33,877 bases of DNA from Vitreoscilla massiliensis. Lineage in GTDB: Bacteria > Pseudomonadota > Gammaproteobacteria > Burkholderiales > Neisseriaceae. Position 1 is the first letter of the stretch. Each line of letters starts with the position of its first letter. The notes under the pieces were generated by a model, which searched no databases, was not told the DNA's origin, and worked only from the letters and a program-made list of their open reading frames with translations. Position numbers and translations under genes: made by a program. This document shows, piece after piece, positions 7,834 through 15,499 of this stretch. The stretch lies in the NCBI RefSeq assembly GCF_001457815.1, contig NZ_LN898220.1, forward strand, positions 517,948 to 551,824, in the 5' to 3' direction.

Positions 7834-8511
7834 TCACGCTTTCTTATACCTCTCGCGTATTGCATATGCCAAGCCCATCAGCGCCACCGGCACGATGAAG
7901 ATAAGCCATAAGGCATAGTGGTAGACCAAGGCGGCGATGGCGCAGCCTAGGGCGAAGCCGAGCATATTGGGGAAGTTGTTTTTGATGCGGGTTTTGATGG
8001 AGGTTTTGTCGACGTTGCCATTGCCGGCGAGACTGTCGGCGAGGTCTAGCATCAATTGGGTGGTCGAGCCTGTCATCACAGTGGTCGGCGATTCTTTGGC
8101 CCAATGCATGCGGTGCATGGCGTTTTGGATGGCCATGGCGGCGACCAATAACATGCCCACAATAAAGCTGGGCCAAGTGTCGGTGGCAGGAAACGGCAGA
8201 TAGATTAGGGACAACACTGCGGCCACGGCAAACAAGGCCAACATGCTCAACAGTAAAAAGCGGTAAGACCGTTTATTGGCACGTTCAAAGCGGCTATGGA
8301 GCAAACGCGTGAGCAACACCACCGCACAAAACATCGGCAGCGCAGCCAATTTCGCCCATGCGCCAGCATGGTTGGTGCTGACCAAAGCGGCGCCGAGGGT
8401 GACGAAATTGCCGGTCACATGCGCGGCGAACAAGCCATGGATGGCCAAGAAGCTGGCGGTATCGACATAGCCGGCGTTAAAACTCAAGACTTTGCTTAAA
8501 TTCAGTTGCAT
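7834..8511 (-). CDS. DUF1275 (YoaK-type) integral membrane protein
   Basis: The 225-residue product has about six membrane helices. It begins with the family pattern LSFNAGYVDTASFLAIHGLF followed by AAHVTGNFVTLGAAL, and holds the later conserved block AIQNAMHRMHWAKESPTTVMTGSTTQLMLDL. Members are inner-membrane proteins of unknown transport activity. The start at 8511 has a strong GGGAG six bases upstream; the longer frame to 8565 has none and would run into the DUS hairpin spacer. It lies downstream of the ycaC-type gene on the same strand, with a hairpin between them. Confidence 0.85.
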   Translation of the reverse strand: MQLNLSKVLSFNAGYVDTASFLAIHGLFAAHVTGNFVTLGAALVSTNHAGAWAKLAALPMFCAVVLLTRLLHSRFERANKRSYRFLLLSMLALFAVAAVLSLIYLPFPATDTWPSFIVGMLLVAAMAIQNAMHRMHWAKESPTTVMTGSTTQLMLDLADSLAGNGNVDKTSIKTRIKNNFPNMLGFALGCAIAALVYHYALWLIFIVPVALMGLAYAIRERYKKA

Positions 8512-8570
8512 CGTGTACTCCCATGGCGGCCAACGCTGAGATGACAATAGAGCGATTATTTCCATAAATC

Positions 8571-8609
8571 AGCGGCCTGTAAACGCCTTATGTTCGCTTA
8601 CAGGCCACT
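8571..8609 (-). terminator. Imperfect DUS-pair hairpin after the YcaC-type gene
   Basis: AGCGGCCTGTAA on the left and TTACAGGCCACTT on the right pair around a loop of about 14 bases. The right arm has an A in place of a G of the word, so the stem has a mismatch. It follows the stop of the minus-strand hydrolase gene by 17 bp. Confidence 0.6.
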
Positions 8610-8625
8610 TAAAGCGATGACAGAC

Positions 8626-9249
8626 TTATTTGGCGGTTAAAGTCGCATAAGAGTTCATCAAATTGCGGTAATCAGGGATGTGATTGGAGAACAGCGTGCC
8701 CAAGCCTTCGATGTCATTGCGCCAGTCGCGGTGCAACTCACACGCCGCGCCAAACCAGGTCATTAATTGCGCGCCAGCCGCTTCCATGCGCGACCATGCG
8801 GCATCGCGGGTCATGGCGTTGAACGTGCCAGAGGCATCGGTAATCACAAACACTTCAAAGCCTTCTTCAATGGCAGACAGCACTGGAAAAGCCACGCACA
8901 CTTCGGTCACCACGCCGGCCACAATCAATTGCTTCTTGCCCGTGGCTTTAATGGCATTCACAAAATCTTCGTTATCCCAAGCATTGATTTGACCCGGGCG
9001 GGCGATGTAAGGCGCGTCTGGAAACTGTGCTTTCAATTCTGGCACCAACGGGCCGTTTGGGCCTTGTTCAAAACTGGTGGTCAAGATGGTTGGCAATTGA
9101 AAATACGTTGCCATATCGGCCAAGGCCAACACATTGTTTTTGAATTTGTCTGGGTCGATGTCGCGCACCAAGGACAATAAACCGGTCTGATGGTCTACCA
9201 ATAACACCACCGCATCGTCTTTGTTCAAACGCACATAAGGTTTGCTCAT
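8626..9249 (-). CDS. ycaC: YcaC-type isochorismatase-family hydrolase
   Basis: The 207-residue product matches what I recall of E. coli YcaC almost word for word over long stretches (start MSKPYVRLNKDDAVVLLVDH, and the C-terminal HRDWRNDIEGLGTLFSNHIP). YcaC is a cytoplasmic cysteine hydrolase of the isochorismatase superfamily that forms octameric rings; its true substrate is unknown. The catalytic Asp is at 19 (LLVDHQTG) and the nucleophile Cys at 118 (VVTEVCVAFP), with the usual non-proline cis-peptide region before it. It is divergent from a LysR regulator with a 152-bp gap, a common arrangement in which the LysR protein controls the hydrolase. Confidence 0.9.
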   Translation of the reverse strand: MSKPYVRLNKDDAVVLLVDHQTGLLSLVRDIDPDKFKNNVLALADMATYFQLPTILTTSFEQGPNGPLVPELKAQFPDAPYIARPGQINAWDNEDFVNAIKATGKKQLIVAGVVTEVCVAFPVLSAIEEGFEVFVITDASGTFNAMTRDAAWSRMEAAGAQLMTWFGAACELHRDWRNDIEGLGTLFSNHIPDYRNLMNSYATLTAK

Positions 9250-9389
9250 TTCACACTCCTAAAATTGGTTTCATGGATGGCACATCCGCACTGCTTTGCA
9301 TGGCACTCAAGCCACACTCACGGCGTTTTTGATGTGCAGTCATCGTATAATATGCAACAATTACTGAGTAGATAGTTAAATTCAAACGC

Positions 9390-9411
9390 ATTGTTCTAAA
9401 TATGAAACAAT
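9390..9411. promoter_or_regulatory. Inverted repeat spanning the lysR start codon
   Basis: ATTGTT (9390-9395) and AACAAT (9406-9411) form an exact inverted repeat with a ten-base centre that contains the LysR start codon. It has the T-N11-A look of LysR-type sites, so it may be an autoregulatory operator. A TATAAT lies at 9346-9351. Regulation is inferred, not shown. Confidence 0.35.
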
Positions 9412-10316
9412 CACACGACCTCAATCAAATGCAGGCTTTTGCACTGGTGGTACACCACCAAGGCTTTTCGGCCGCCAGCCGCGCCTTGGGGGTGCCCAAA
9501 TCCCGCCTCAGTCGCCAAGTGGCGCAACTGGAAGCGGCTTTGGGCGTGCGCTTAATTCAGCGCAGCACGCGCCATTTCTACCTCACCGAAGTGGGGCAAC
9601 GCTATTTTGAACACTGTCAGGCGATGTTGATAGAGGCCGAGGCGGCGCAATATGTGGTGGACGAGGTTTACAACCAGCCATGCGGCACGCTGCGCATCAG
9701 TTGTCCTTTGTTGCTGTTGCACATGCATGTGGGCAAGGTATTGGTGGATTTTATGCAGCAATACCCTGCCATCAAAGTAGAATTGGAAGCGAGCAACCGC
9801 CGCGTCGATGTGATGGCCGAGGGTTTTGACATCGCCATCCGCGCCCGCAACCATTTGGAATCGTCAGACTTGGTGGCCAAAGTGTTTTCCAACCGCAATC
9901 AGGTATTGGTGGCACAAACCGAATGGCTCACACAGCAAGTGCCGATACAAACACCGCAAGACTTGGCCAGTTTGCCAGCATTGGGTTTGGGCAGACCGAA
10001 TGAAAACATGGTGTGGGACATGCACCACGCAGTGCACGGTAAAGCTTCGGTTCCCTACCAGCCAAGATTGATAACCACCGACATGCCAACCTTATTACAG
10101 GCCGCTTTGGCCGGCATGGGCGTGGTGCAATTGCCGCATTTATTGGTGGCAGAGGCTTTGCAGCAACAGCAATTGTGTGTGGTGTTGCCAGAATGGCAGT
10201 TTACCGCCGACATCATCCACGCCATTTATCCTAGCCGCCGTGGACAATTACCGGCCATACGCGCTTTTTTGCAGCATTTAGACCAGTTTTACCGCGAGTT
10301 AACCGATGAGTGGTGA
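9402..10316 (+). CDS. LysR-family transcriptional regulator
   Basis: The 304-residue product has an N-terminal winged helix-turn-helix (about 8-66: MQAFALVVHHQGFSAASRAL, then VPKSRLSRQVAQLEAALGVRL, then RSTRHFYLTEVG). A periplasmic-binding-protein-like effector domain follows from about 95 to 295, with the usual DIAIRA segment near 145. The HTH variant with PKSRLSRQ is the CrgA/AaeR-like type, often regulating nearby oxidoreductases or hydrolases. The divergent YcaC-type gene is the obvious target. The effector is unknown. A DUS at 10095-10107 is read as LQAAL. It is convergent with the next gene across 41 bp. Confidence 0.9.
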   Translation: MKQSHDLNQMQAFALVVHHQGFSAASRALGVPKSRLSRQVAQLEAALGVRLIQRSTRHFYLTEVGQRYFEHCQAMLIEAEAAQYVVDEVYNQPCGTLRISCPLLLLHMHVGKVLVDFMQQYPAIKVELEASNRRVDVMAEGFDIAIRARNHLESSDLVAKVFSNRNQVLVAQTEWLTQQVPIQTPQDLASLPALGLGRPNENMVWDMHHAVHGKASVPYQPRLITTDMPTLLQAALAGMGVVQLPHLLVAEALQQQQLCVVLPEWQFTADIIHAIYPSRRGQLPAIRAFLQHLDQFYRELTDEW

Positions 10317-10357
10317 TGAATGATAATGAAGCTGCAGCCATCTTGTGCGGAAAAAGC

Positions 10358-10834
10358 TTACAGCGAGGTCTTGAACCACACCGCCCACAACATGCCTACG
10401 CCACCGAGCATAAACAGCGCTTGGTAGACGACAATGATACGGTGTTGGTATTGAATTAAGGCACGCAGCGGTTGGCGGTGCAGATTGGCTGCATTGTGTG
10501 TTTGGTGAAACGCCACGATTTTGTTCACCATTTGTGTGGCAAATGCCGCGGCAAAATTCAGCGTAAACACGACTAACAGCGTGATGTACCCTTTGATGAA
10601 CAGTGTAAACGCCGCTTGCAGCCACAGCGGTGGGGTTTGCGGCCGCACCAGATTCGACCAGTCAAGCAAACTCAAACCGGTGGCCAATACGCCCAGCAAC
10701 AGATGCAAAATGAGCACCATGCCAAAATGCTTGGCTACAGTCACAAACGGCTGCCGCAAGACCACGCGGTAGCAATATACCCACATCGCCGCCACCGATA
10801 CCAGCCACAAGACGGTATTGAGCGCGGTTTCCAT
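10358..10834 (-). CDS. Small integral membrane protein, function unknown
   Basis: This 158-residue protein has about four hydrophobic helices: roughly 5-25, 38-62, 82-108 and 135-155. A basic, His-rich loop (QTHNAANLHRQPLRAL) precedes the last. I do not recognise a family. The start at 10834 leaves two bases between the upstream methyltransferase stop and this ATG, which suggests translational coupling; the longer frame to 10861 would overlap that gene. No Shine-Dalgarno is obvious, consistent with coupling. It is probably co-expressed with the membrane methyltransferase. Confidence 0.7.
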   Translation of the reverse strand: METALNTVLWLVSVAAMWVYCYRVVLRQPFVTVAKHFGMVLILHLLLGVLATGLSLLDWSNLVRPQTPPLWLQAAFTLFIKGYITLLVVFTLNFAAAFATQMVNKIVAFHQTHNAANLHRQPLRALIQYQHRIIVVYQALFMLGGVGMLWAVWFKTSL

Positions 10835-10836
10835 GT

Positions 10837-11313
10837 TTAAGCGGCGCGACTGCCAAACCAACGATTAACTTGCTGGCAATACTGCTGAAACGGCGCGCCG
10901 AATTTTTGCGCCAACATGCGCTCTTCCGGCTGAATTTGAAAGCGGTTGATGTAAGCATAAAAAGCCACACACCACAGCAAATTCAAAGGCTGGCGCCAAT
11001 ACAATACCGCCACCGCCACCAAACACAGCAACATGCCCAAATACATCGGATTGCGGCTGAACGCGTACACGCCGCGCGTGACCACTTGCTGCGTGTGCTC
11101 AGGGTGAAACGGGTGCACCGTGGTGTCGACGCGCACAAATTCATACACGCCAGCCATGGCGATGACCACGCCTTGCAACAATACCAGCGCTGCCAACACA
11201 TCCAGCCACACACAGTCTGCGGCCACAGGCCAGACATCGCGGCACCACCATGCCAAGGCCAACATGATGAACGCCACCAGCGGCGGCGGCAGTTTCAATT
11301 CCAAAGCTTGCAT
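10837..11313 (-). CDS. Isoprenylcysteine carboxyl methyltransferase (ICMT/PEMT)-like membrane protein
   Basis: The 158-residue product has four or five membrane helices. It shows the family signature VTRGVYAFSRNPMYLGMLL near residues 78-96 and the C-terminal QPEERMLAQKFGAPFQQYCQ near 128-147, where R-N-P-x-Y and the E-E pair form the S-adenosylmethionine pocket. Bacterial members methylate unknown lipid or small-molecule substrates at the inner membrane. GAGGG sits six bases before the start. It heads a two-gene unit with the membrane protein 3' of it, and a DUS hairpin lies just upstream. Confidence 0.85.
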   Translation of the reverse strand: MQALELKLPPPLVAFIMLALAWWCRDVWPVAADCVWLDVLAALVLLQGVVIAMAGVYEFVRVDTTVHPFHPEHTQQVVTRGVYAFSRNPMYLGMLLCLVAVAVLYWRQPLNLLWCVAFYAYINRFQIQPEERMLAQKFGAPFQQYCQQVNRWFGSRAA

Positions 11314-11333
11314 CGCGTTCCCTCATTCAAATA

Positions 11334-11359
11334 AGCGGCCTGTAAGTTTTACAGGCCGC
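11334..11359. terminator. DUS-pair hairpin
   Basis: GCGGCCTGTAA and TTACAGGCCGC pair around a three- to four-base centre. It lies between the Mpo1-like gene (ending at 11407) and the methyltransferase start at 11313. It is 47 bp past the Mpo1-like stop and only about 20 bp from the methyltransferase start, so it could insulate the two. Confidence 0.65.
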
Positions 11360-11406
11360 ATGGATACCATAATAAGCCGCTGTCGAAATAACCAATACCA
11401 TGTTTT

Positions 11407-11868
11407 TTACAAAGCTATGCCGAGTTTGCGGTACACAAACGCCATCAACCACGCCGGCCCTATCAACAAAAACTGCAAGTCTTGAAAAAACGACGGCTTC
11501 TTGCCTTCGATTTTGTGACCGATAAACTGCCCTATCCACGCCAGCACAAACACCACGATGGAAAACCACAGCAGACCACTGCGCCCCAGCCACCACAGCA
11601 AAGCCTCATTGCCCAGCCACACCAACGCCGCCCACAGCACAAAGCCAAGCGCCAAAGGTTTCGACAAGGCGAAATAATAGCCCAAGGCCGCCAGCAACAA
11701 TAAAGCCGCCCAACTGAAATGGCCAAAGGCTTCGGGTTGCGGCAAACAGCGCACCAAGCCGTAAACGACAAAAAAGATGGCGGGCACGCACAGCCAATGG
11801 ATGCGTTTGTTCAGCGGATGGCGGTGGCTGTCACCATAAGCATCCAGCCATTGTTGTATGCTGCGCAT
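11407..11868 (-). CDS. Mpo1-like (DUF962) membrane protein
   Basis: The 153-residue product has the Mpo1/DUF962 layout. An N-terminal Y-x-x-x-H-x-H-P-x-N-x-x-I-H motif (YGDSHRHPLNKRIHWLCVP) is followed by four membrane helices. A second conserved block, WIGQFIGHKIEGKKPSFFQD, comes near residues 111-130 and then a final helix. Yeast Mpo1 is an Fe(II)-dependent dioxygenase in alpha-oxidation of 2-hydroxy fatty acids, and the conserved histidines seen here are the metal ligands. Activity in this organism is inferred only from the motif. A strong AGGAG precedes the start. It lies downstream of the thioesterase-like gene on the same strand after a hairpin. Confidence 0.85.
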   Translation of the reverse strand: MRSIQQWLDAYGDSHRHPLNKRIHWLCVPAIFFVVYGLVRCLPQPEAFGHFSWAALLLLAALGYYFALSKPLALGFVLWAALVWLGNEALLWWLGRSGLLWFSIVVFVLAWIGQFIGHKIEGKKPSFFQDLQFLLIGPAWLMAFVYRKLGIAL

Positions 11869-11907
11869 GGCTCACTCCTGTGAGTGGGAAAACAGAAAAC
11901 ACATGAC

Positions 11908-11943
11908 AAAAGCGTCCTGTAAGCAGTTTACAGGACGCTTTTT
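11908..11943 (-). terminator. Variant DUS-pair hairpin (GCGTCC type) after the thioesterase-like gene
   Basis: AAAAGCGTCCTGTAA and TTACAGGACGCTTTT form the stem around a short centre. Both arms carry the same change from the main word, GCGGCC to GCGTCC, so pairing is kept. It lies just past the stop of the gene that ends at 11954. Confidence 0.75.
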
Positions 11944-11953
11944 AAAATACAAG

Positions 11954-12751
11954 TTACGCCATTGGGCGCAAGGTCAGAATTTGCTCACTGCGACCAAACA
12001 CACCCACTTCGTCGTGCAATACCGAGCTGGTCAAACCGATGCCGTCGCTGCCATATTGTTGGCACGTGTCCAAACCCAGCCATTGGCCTTGTGGCAAACG
12101 CAGCAAATCGATGTGCAAATCCAAATTCGGAAATGCCCACTCGCCCGGTGTGGCGCGCGGCACGATGCCATTGGCAGTATCAACCATGCCCATTAAGTGC
12201 ACAAAACTGGAAGTGGCCTGACCTTCGACCATGTCCAAATCATTGTTCATCCACACCACCCCGCGGCCAGCGCGACGCGCGGCATCGGTTTTGAACTGCA
12301 TGGACTCAATAAAGCCACCTGCCCACTGCTTCATGCCCGTCCAATCTTCCATCTTGGCCGGCTGGGCAATGGCGCGGTCTTCCACGCCGGCGATGGCGCT
12401 GGTATCGCTGATTTGCATGCGCCAAGCGCGCGCAACGATGCAAGCGCGGCCGTTTGAAGCCATGGTCGCTTCGATCAATTCTATGGTTTTGCCTGGACGC
12501 AAGACTTTGGTGGTGATGGTGAACGGCTGCAAAGGAATCAAACCCAAGATGTCCAAGCCCACACGGCCTATGCGCAAATCGCTGCGCGGTTGAAATGCTT
12601 CCAATTCCGCACACAGCACACCTGTTGCTGGTGCCATGTGTTGCTCGTGCGCGTTCCATGCGCCTTGCGCCGGCAACAAGGGTTCATAATGCGCCACGCT
12701 CACGCCTGATTCATCAATGTCGCGGCTGATGAAACGGTAATATGCTGCCAT
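11954..12751 (-). CDS. Thioesterase-superfamily (acyl-CoA thioesterase II-like) protein
   Basis: This 265-residue protein reads like a double hot-dog thioesterase. The first half has GRVGLDILGLIPLQPFTITTKVLRPGKTIEL and the second half EWAFPNLDLHIDLLRLPQGQWLGLDTCQQ followed by GLTSSVLHDEVGVFGRSEQILT, the C-terminal pattern common to this family. Members hydrolyse acyl-CoA thioesters in the cytoplasm; chain-length preference is not readable. The start at 12751 is supported by AAGGAG eight bases upstream, and the longer frame to 12784 lacks a site. The gene is monocistronic or leads into the Mpo1-like gene. A 225-bp divergent region separates it from the flavoprotein, and I see no clear operator in it. 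Confidence 0.75.
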   Translation of the reverse strand: MAAYYRFISRDIDESGVSVAHYEPLLPAQGAWNAHEQHMAPATGVLCAELEAFQPRSDLRIGRVGLDILGLIPLQPFTITTKVLRPGKTIELIEATMASNGRACIVARAWRMQISDTSAIAGVEDRAIAQPAKMEDWTGMKQWAGGFIESMQFKTDAARRAGRGVVWMNNDLDMVEGQATSSFVHLMGMVDTANGIVPRATPGEWAFPNLDLHIDLLRLPQGQWLGLDTCQQYGSDGIGLTSSVLHDEVGVFGRSEQILTLRPMA

Positions 12752-12976
12752 GCTCACTCCTTCATCTGAGGTTGGGTGTCCCACAGCAAGTCTGGCTTGT
12801 TGCGGTTTATCGCTGATGATACTAACACCGATAAGCGGCCCAATTCAAATTTATGAACAATGATTCATCAATCTTCTGCGTGCTTTCTGTGCAGCGCAAA
12901 ACGCGCAGAAGGTGTTTTTATTCAGCATCTTCTATACACTGTTGCCACATGACAACACCATAGCAAGGCGATGCCC

Positions 12977-14263
12977 ATGTTTGTTTCTTCGGTTAAGCAC
13001 ATCGATTCGTATTATGCCAGCAGCGGCACATGGCCAGAATTTCCGGCATTACAAGACGCACTCAATTGCGAAATATTAATCATCGGCGCAGGTTTCAGCG
13101 GTTTGCACACGGCATTGAAACTGGCCGAAGCCGGAGTACACAATGTGGCAGTGATCGAAGCCAGTCGCATCGGTTGGGCCGCTTCAGGGCGCAACGGCGG
13201 TCAAGCGATATTGGGCTGGTCGTCCGATATGGGACCTTTGGAACACGATTTGGGCTATGGCGACGCCTTGGCCTTGTGGCAAGACATGGAATGGGCAGCG
13301 CAAGAAATACAAGAGATTCCCAAGCGCCATGGCTTTGACATCGATTATCGCAGCGGCCATTTGTGGTGTTCGGTACAGGCCAAAAAAGTCGCCGGTTTGC
13401 AGCATTGGGTGGAAGAAGCGCAAAACCGCTGGCATTACGAAGGCTTGCGCTTCATTCCCAAAGCCGAATTGCCACAGTGGATTGCTTCTGAGCGCTATCA
13501 AGCGGCGGTACTCGACCAAAACGGCGGCCATTTACACCCGCTAAAACTGTGTTACGGCATCGCCACCACACTGCAAGCACAAGGCGTGCGCTTGTTTGAG
13601 CAAACACGGGCGCTGCGCTACCAACGCGTGCACGACCACATCGAGGTTGAAACCGCCCACGGCCGCATCACCTGCCGCCAATTGGTGTTGGCTTGCAATG
13701 CCTACATCGACCAATTGGAGCCTAAATTAAACAAGAAAATGTTGCCTGTTGGCTGTTTTCAAGTGGCGACCGAAGTATTGGACGAAGCGCGTTTACAGGC
13801 CGCCTTGCCACACAACTCCTGCGTCACCGACAACCAATTCATCTTGGATTACTTCCGCCGCAGCGCCGACAATCGCTTGCTGTTTGGCGGCGGCTGTACC
13901 TATATGGGTGGCATGCCCAAAGACATCCATGCGTTTATGCAGCCTTTGTTAACGCGCGTGTTCCCGCAATTTGCCGATGTCAAAATCGAATATGCTTGGG
14001 GCGGCCACCTCGATTGCAGTGTGCGCCGCACCCCCGATGTGGGCATGGATGGCAATGTGTATTGGCTGCACGGCTATTCCGGCCACGGCGTGTTGCCAAC
14101 TTTGGCAGCGGCGCGGGCGGTGGCGGACGCCTTGCAAGGCCAGACCGAACGCATACAGCGCTACCAAAACATCAATAACCCCAATTTCTGGGGCAATGAA
14201 ACCTTGGCCGCACCGATAGAAGCCTTGAGCAAAATGTACTTCCGTTTGCGCGACCGTTTTTAA
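12977..14263 (+). CDS. FAD-dependent amine/amino-acid oxidoreductase (DadA/PuuB/OrdL-like)
   Basis: The product of about 428 residues has an N-terminal FAD-binding Rossmann motif, ILIIGAGFSGLHTALKLAEAG, near residues 33-53. The typical EASRIGWAASGRNGGQ follows near 63-78, the mark of the gamma-glutamylputrescine oxidase / glycine-oxidase-like DAO family. The C-terminal flavin region is GYSGHGVLPTLAAARAVADAL. Likely reaction: oxidative deamination of an amine or gamma-glutamylated polyamine with FAD; the substrate is not defined here because no puu partner genes are present. AAGG lies eight bases before the ATG at 12977, which is preferred to the ATG at 12971. An internal DUS at 13792-13803 is read LQAAL. 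A perfect DUS palindrome closes the gene. Confidence 0.88.
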   Translation: MFVSSVKHIDSYYASSGTWPEFPALQDALNCEILIIGAGFSGLHTALKLAEAGVHNVAVIEASRIGWAASGRNGGQAILGWSSDMGPLEHDLGYGDALALWQDMEWAAQEIQEIPKRHGFDIDYRSGHLWCSVQAKKVAGLQHWVEEAQNRWHYEGLRFIPKAELPQWIASERYQAAVLDQNGGHLHPLKLCYGIATTLQAQGVRLFEQTRALRYQRVHDHIEVETAHGRITCRQLVLACNAYIDQLEPKLNKKMLPVGCFQVATEVLDEARLQAALPHNSCVTDNQFILDYFRRSADNRLLFGGGCTYMGGMPKDIHAFMQPLLTRVFPQFADVKIEYAWGGHLDCSVRRTPDVGMDGNVYWLHGYSGHGVLPTLAAARAVADALQGQTERIQRYQNINNPNFWGNETLAAPIEALSKMYFRLRDRF

Positions 14264-14300
14264 ACCGATATTGCACGCCATACACAGTGGTTTTATGCAC

Positions 14301-14338
14301 AAAAAAGCGGCCTGTAAACGTTTACAGGCCGCTTTTTT
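14301..14338. terminator. Perfect 38-bp DUS palindrome between convergent genes
   Basis: The whole element reads the same on both strands: A6, GCGGCCTGTAAAC, then GTTTACAGGCCGC and T6. It lies 37 bp after the flavoprotein stop and 12 bp before the end of the convergent binding-protein gene, so it can terminate transcription from both sides. Confidence 0.85.
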
Positions 14339-14350
14339 CATCGATTCAAA

Positions 14351-15349
14351 CTACTCACTTTTGATTTGCCAATCTTGTATCGCAAAGTCTTTGCTGATGA
14401 TTTTTTGGCTGAGTAAAAATTGCTTGGTGCCTTCCAACAGCTTCAAGCCTTGCGCCGGAAAGGTTTCGGCATTAAAGCTTTCCATCGGAAACGAGGCGCG
14501 GATAATCGGCTCTTTGTATTGCGTGTGCTTTAAATAATACGCGTAATAAGCGTCGGGCTGTTGGCGCAAATCCTTGGCCGCGGCGCTGCGAACTTGGTCA
14601 AACACCTTGAAAAACTGCGGATGTTCGCTTAAAAACGCATTGCGTGCCACGATGACGCTATTGCCCTGCAAACCGTGCTTGCTGGCCAAATCAACGGTAT
14701 TGAAATTCAGGCTTTGCAATTGCGGTCCCAATTGTATCGGCGCAGCAAAAGCGGCGATATCGCCATTGCTCAAAGCCGCTTGCGCATCGCGTGGCAACAG
14801 GAATTTCAGCTTCACATCTTTAAGCAAGCCTTGCTCGATTAAGCCGCTGACATAGCGGTGCATGTACGAGCCATTCGGTACGCCGATGTTTTTACCGTGC
14901 AAATCCGCCAATTGTTTGATTTCAGGCCGCCCCATCAACCACGCCTCATTGGCCACGCTGTTAAAGCCGATGAGGGTGCTGCCGCCGCGATTGGCTTCGC
15001 CTGTTAAGGCCGGTGTATCGCCAAAAATACCGACATCGAGTTTGTTGCTGAGCAAGGCCTCATTCAAATCGGGGCCGTTGGGAAACACATATTCCTTCAC
15101 CTCGGCAAAACCCAACGGTTGTACCGCCGTTTGCAGCGTGCCTTGGTGCAAGGCCCAACCAACAGCGCCGCCGGCGGTTTCGCTTGGGCCGATATAGCCT
15201 ATGCGCAATACTTGCTTGGCCTCGCCAGTTGGCGCCGCCGTGTTTGCCGTTTTGCCGGCGGCGCTGGGTTGGCATGCGCTCAACACCATTGCTGCCATTA
15301 CTCCCAACCATATTTGCCATTTGCGGCCTGTCTGTTGCAAACCCACCAT
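14351..15349 (-). CDS. ABC-type substrate-binding lipoprotein (SsuA/NrtA/TauA-like)
   Basis: The 332-residue product has a lipoprotein signal: basic start, hydrophobic core and lipobox L-S-A-C with the acylated Cys at about 26. The mature part is a type-2 periplasmic binding protein of the nitrate/sulfonate/taurine class: VLRIGYIGPSETAGG, FPNGPDLNEALLSNKLDVGIFGDTP, then LADLHGKNIGVPNGSYMHRYV. It should deliver an anionic or aliphatic sulfonate-like ligand to an ABC permease, but neither permease nor ATPase gene is in the window. It is divergent from a fumarate-reductase-type flavoprotein across 150 bp, which hints at a shared pathway. The ligand is not determined. Confidence 0.85.
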   Translation of the reverse strand: MVGLQQTGRKWQIWLGVMAAMVLSACQPSAAGKTANTAAPTGEAKQVLRIGYIGPSETAGGAVGWALHQGTLQTAVQPLGFAEVKEYVFPNGPDLNEALLSNKLDVGIFGDTPALTGEANRGGSTLIGFNSVANEAWLMGRPEIKQLADLHGKNIGVPNGSYMHRYVSGLIEQGLLKDVKLKFLLPRDAQAALSNGDIAAFAAPIQLGPQLQSLNFNTVDLASKHGLQGNSVIVARNAFLSEHPQFFKVFDQVRSAAAKDLRQQPDAYYAYYLKHTQYKEPIIRASFPMESFNAETFPAQGLKLLEGTKQFLLSQKIISKDFAIQDWQIKSE

Positions 15350-15377
15350 GTCACTGCCCCTGATTTAATAACTTTTT

Positions 15378-15389
15378 CATCTTAAGATG
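15378..15389. promoter_or_regulatory. 12-bp perfect palindrome in a divergent control region
   Basis: CATCTTAAGATG is a perfect palindrome about 28 bp upstream of the binding-protein start, in the AT-rich region shared with the divergent flavoprotein. Position and symmetry suit an operator, possibly for a sulfur-status regulator, but no regulator can be named. Confidence 0.3.
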
Positions 15390-15443
15390 TTTTTTATGCA
15401 ATTAAAAAGATATTTAGATTATATCAATATGCAAAATGATTCT

Positions 15444-15473
15444 TTGTAATCGCCAATTTATGCTCTTTACAAT
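15444..15473 (+). promoter_or_regulatory. Candidate sigma-70 promoter of the flavoprotein gene
   Basis: TTGTAA (15444-15449) and TACAAT (15468-15473) are spaced by 18 bases and lie 27 bp before the ATG at 15500. Confidence 0.4.
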
Positions 15474-15499
15474 ATAAGAAAACTTCAAGGCAGAAACTC

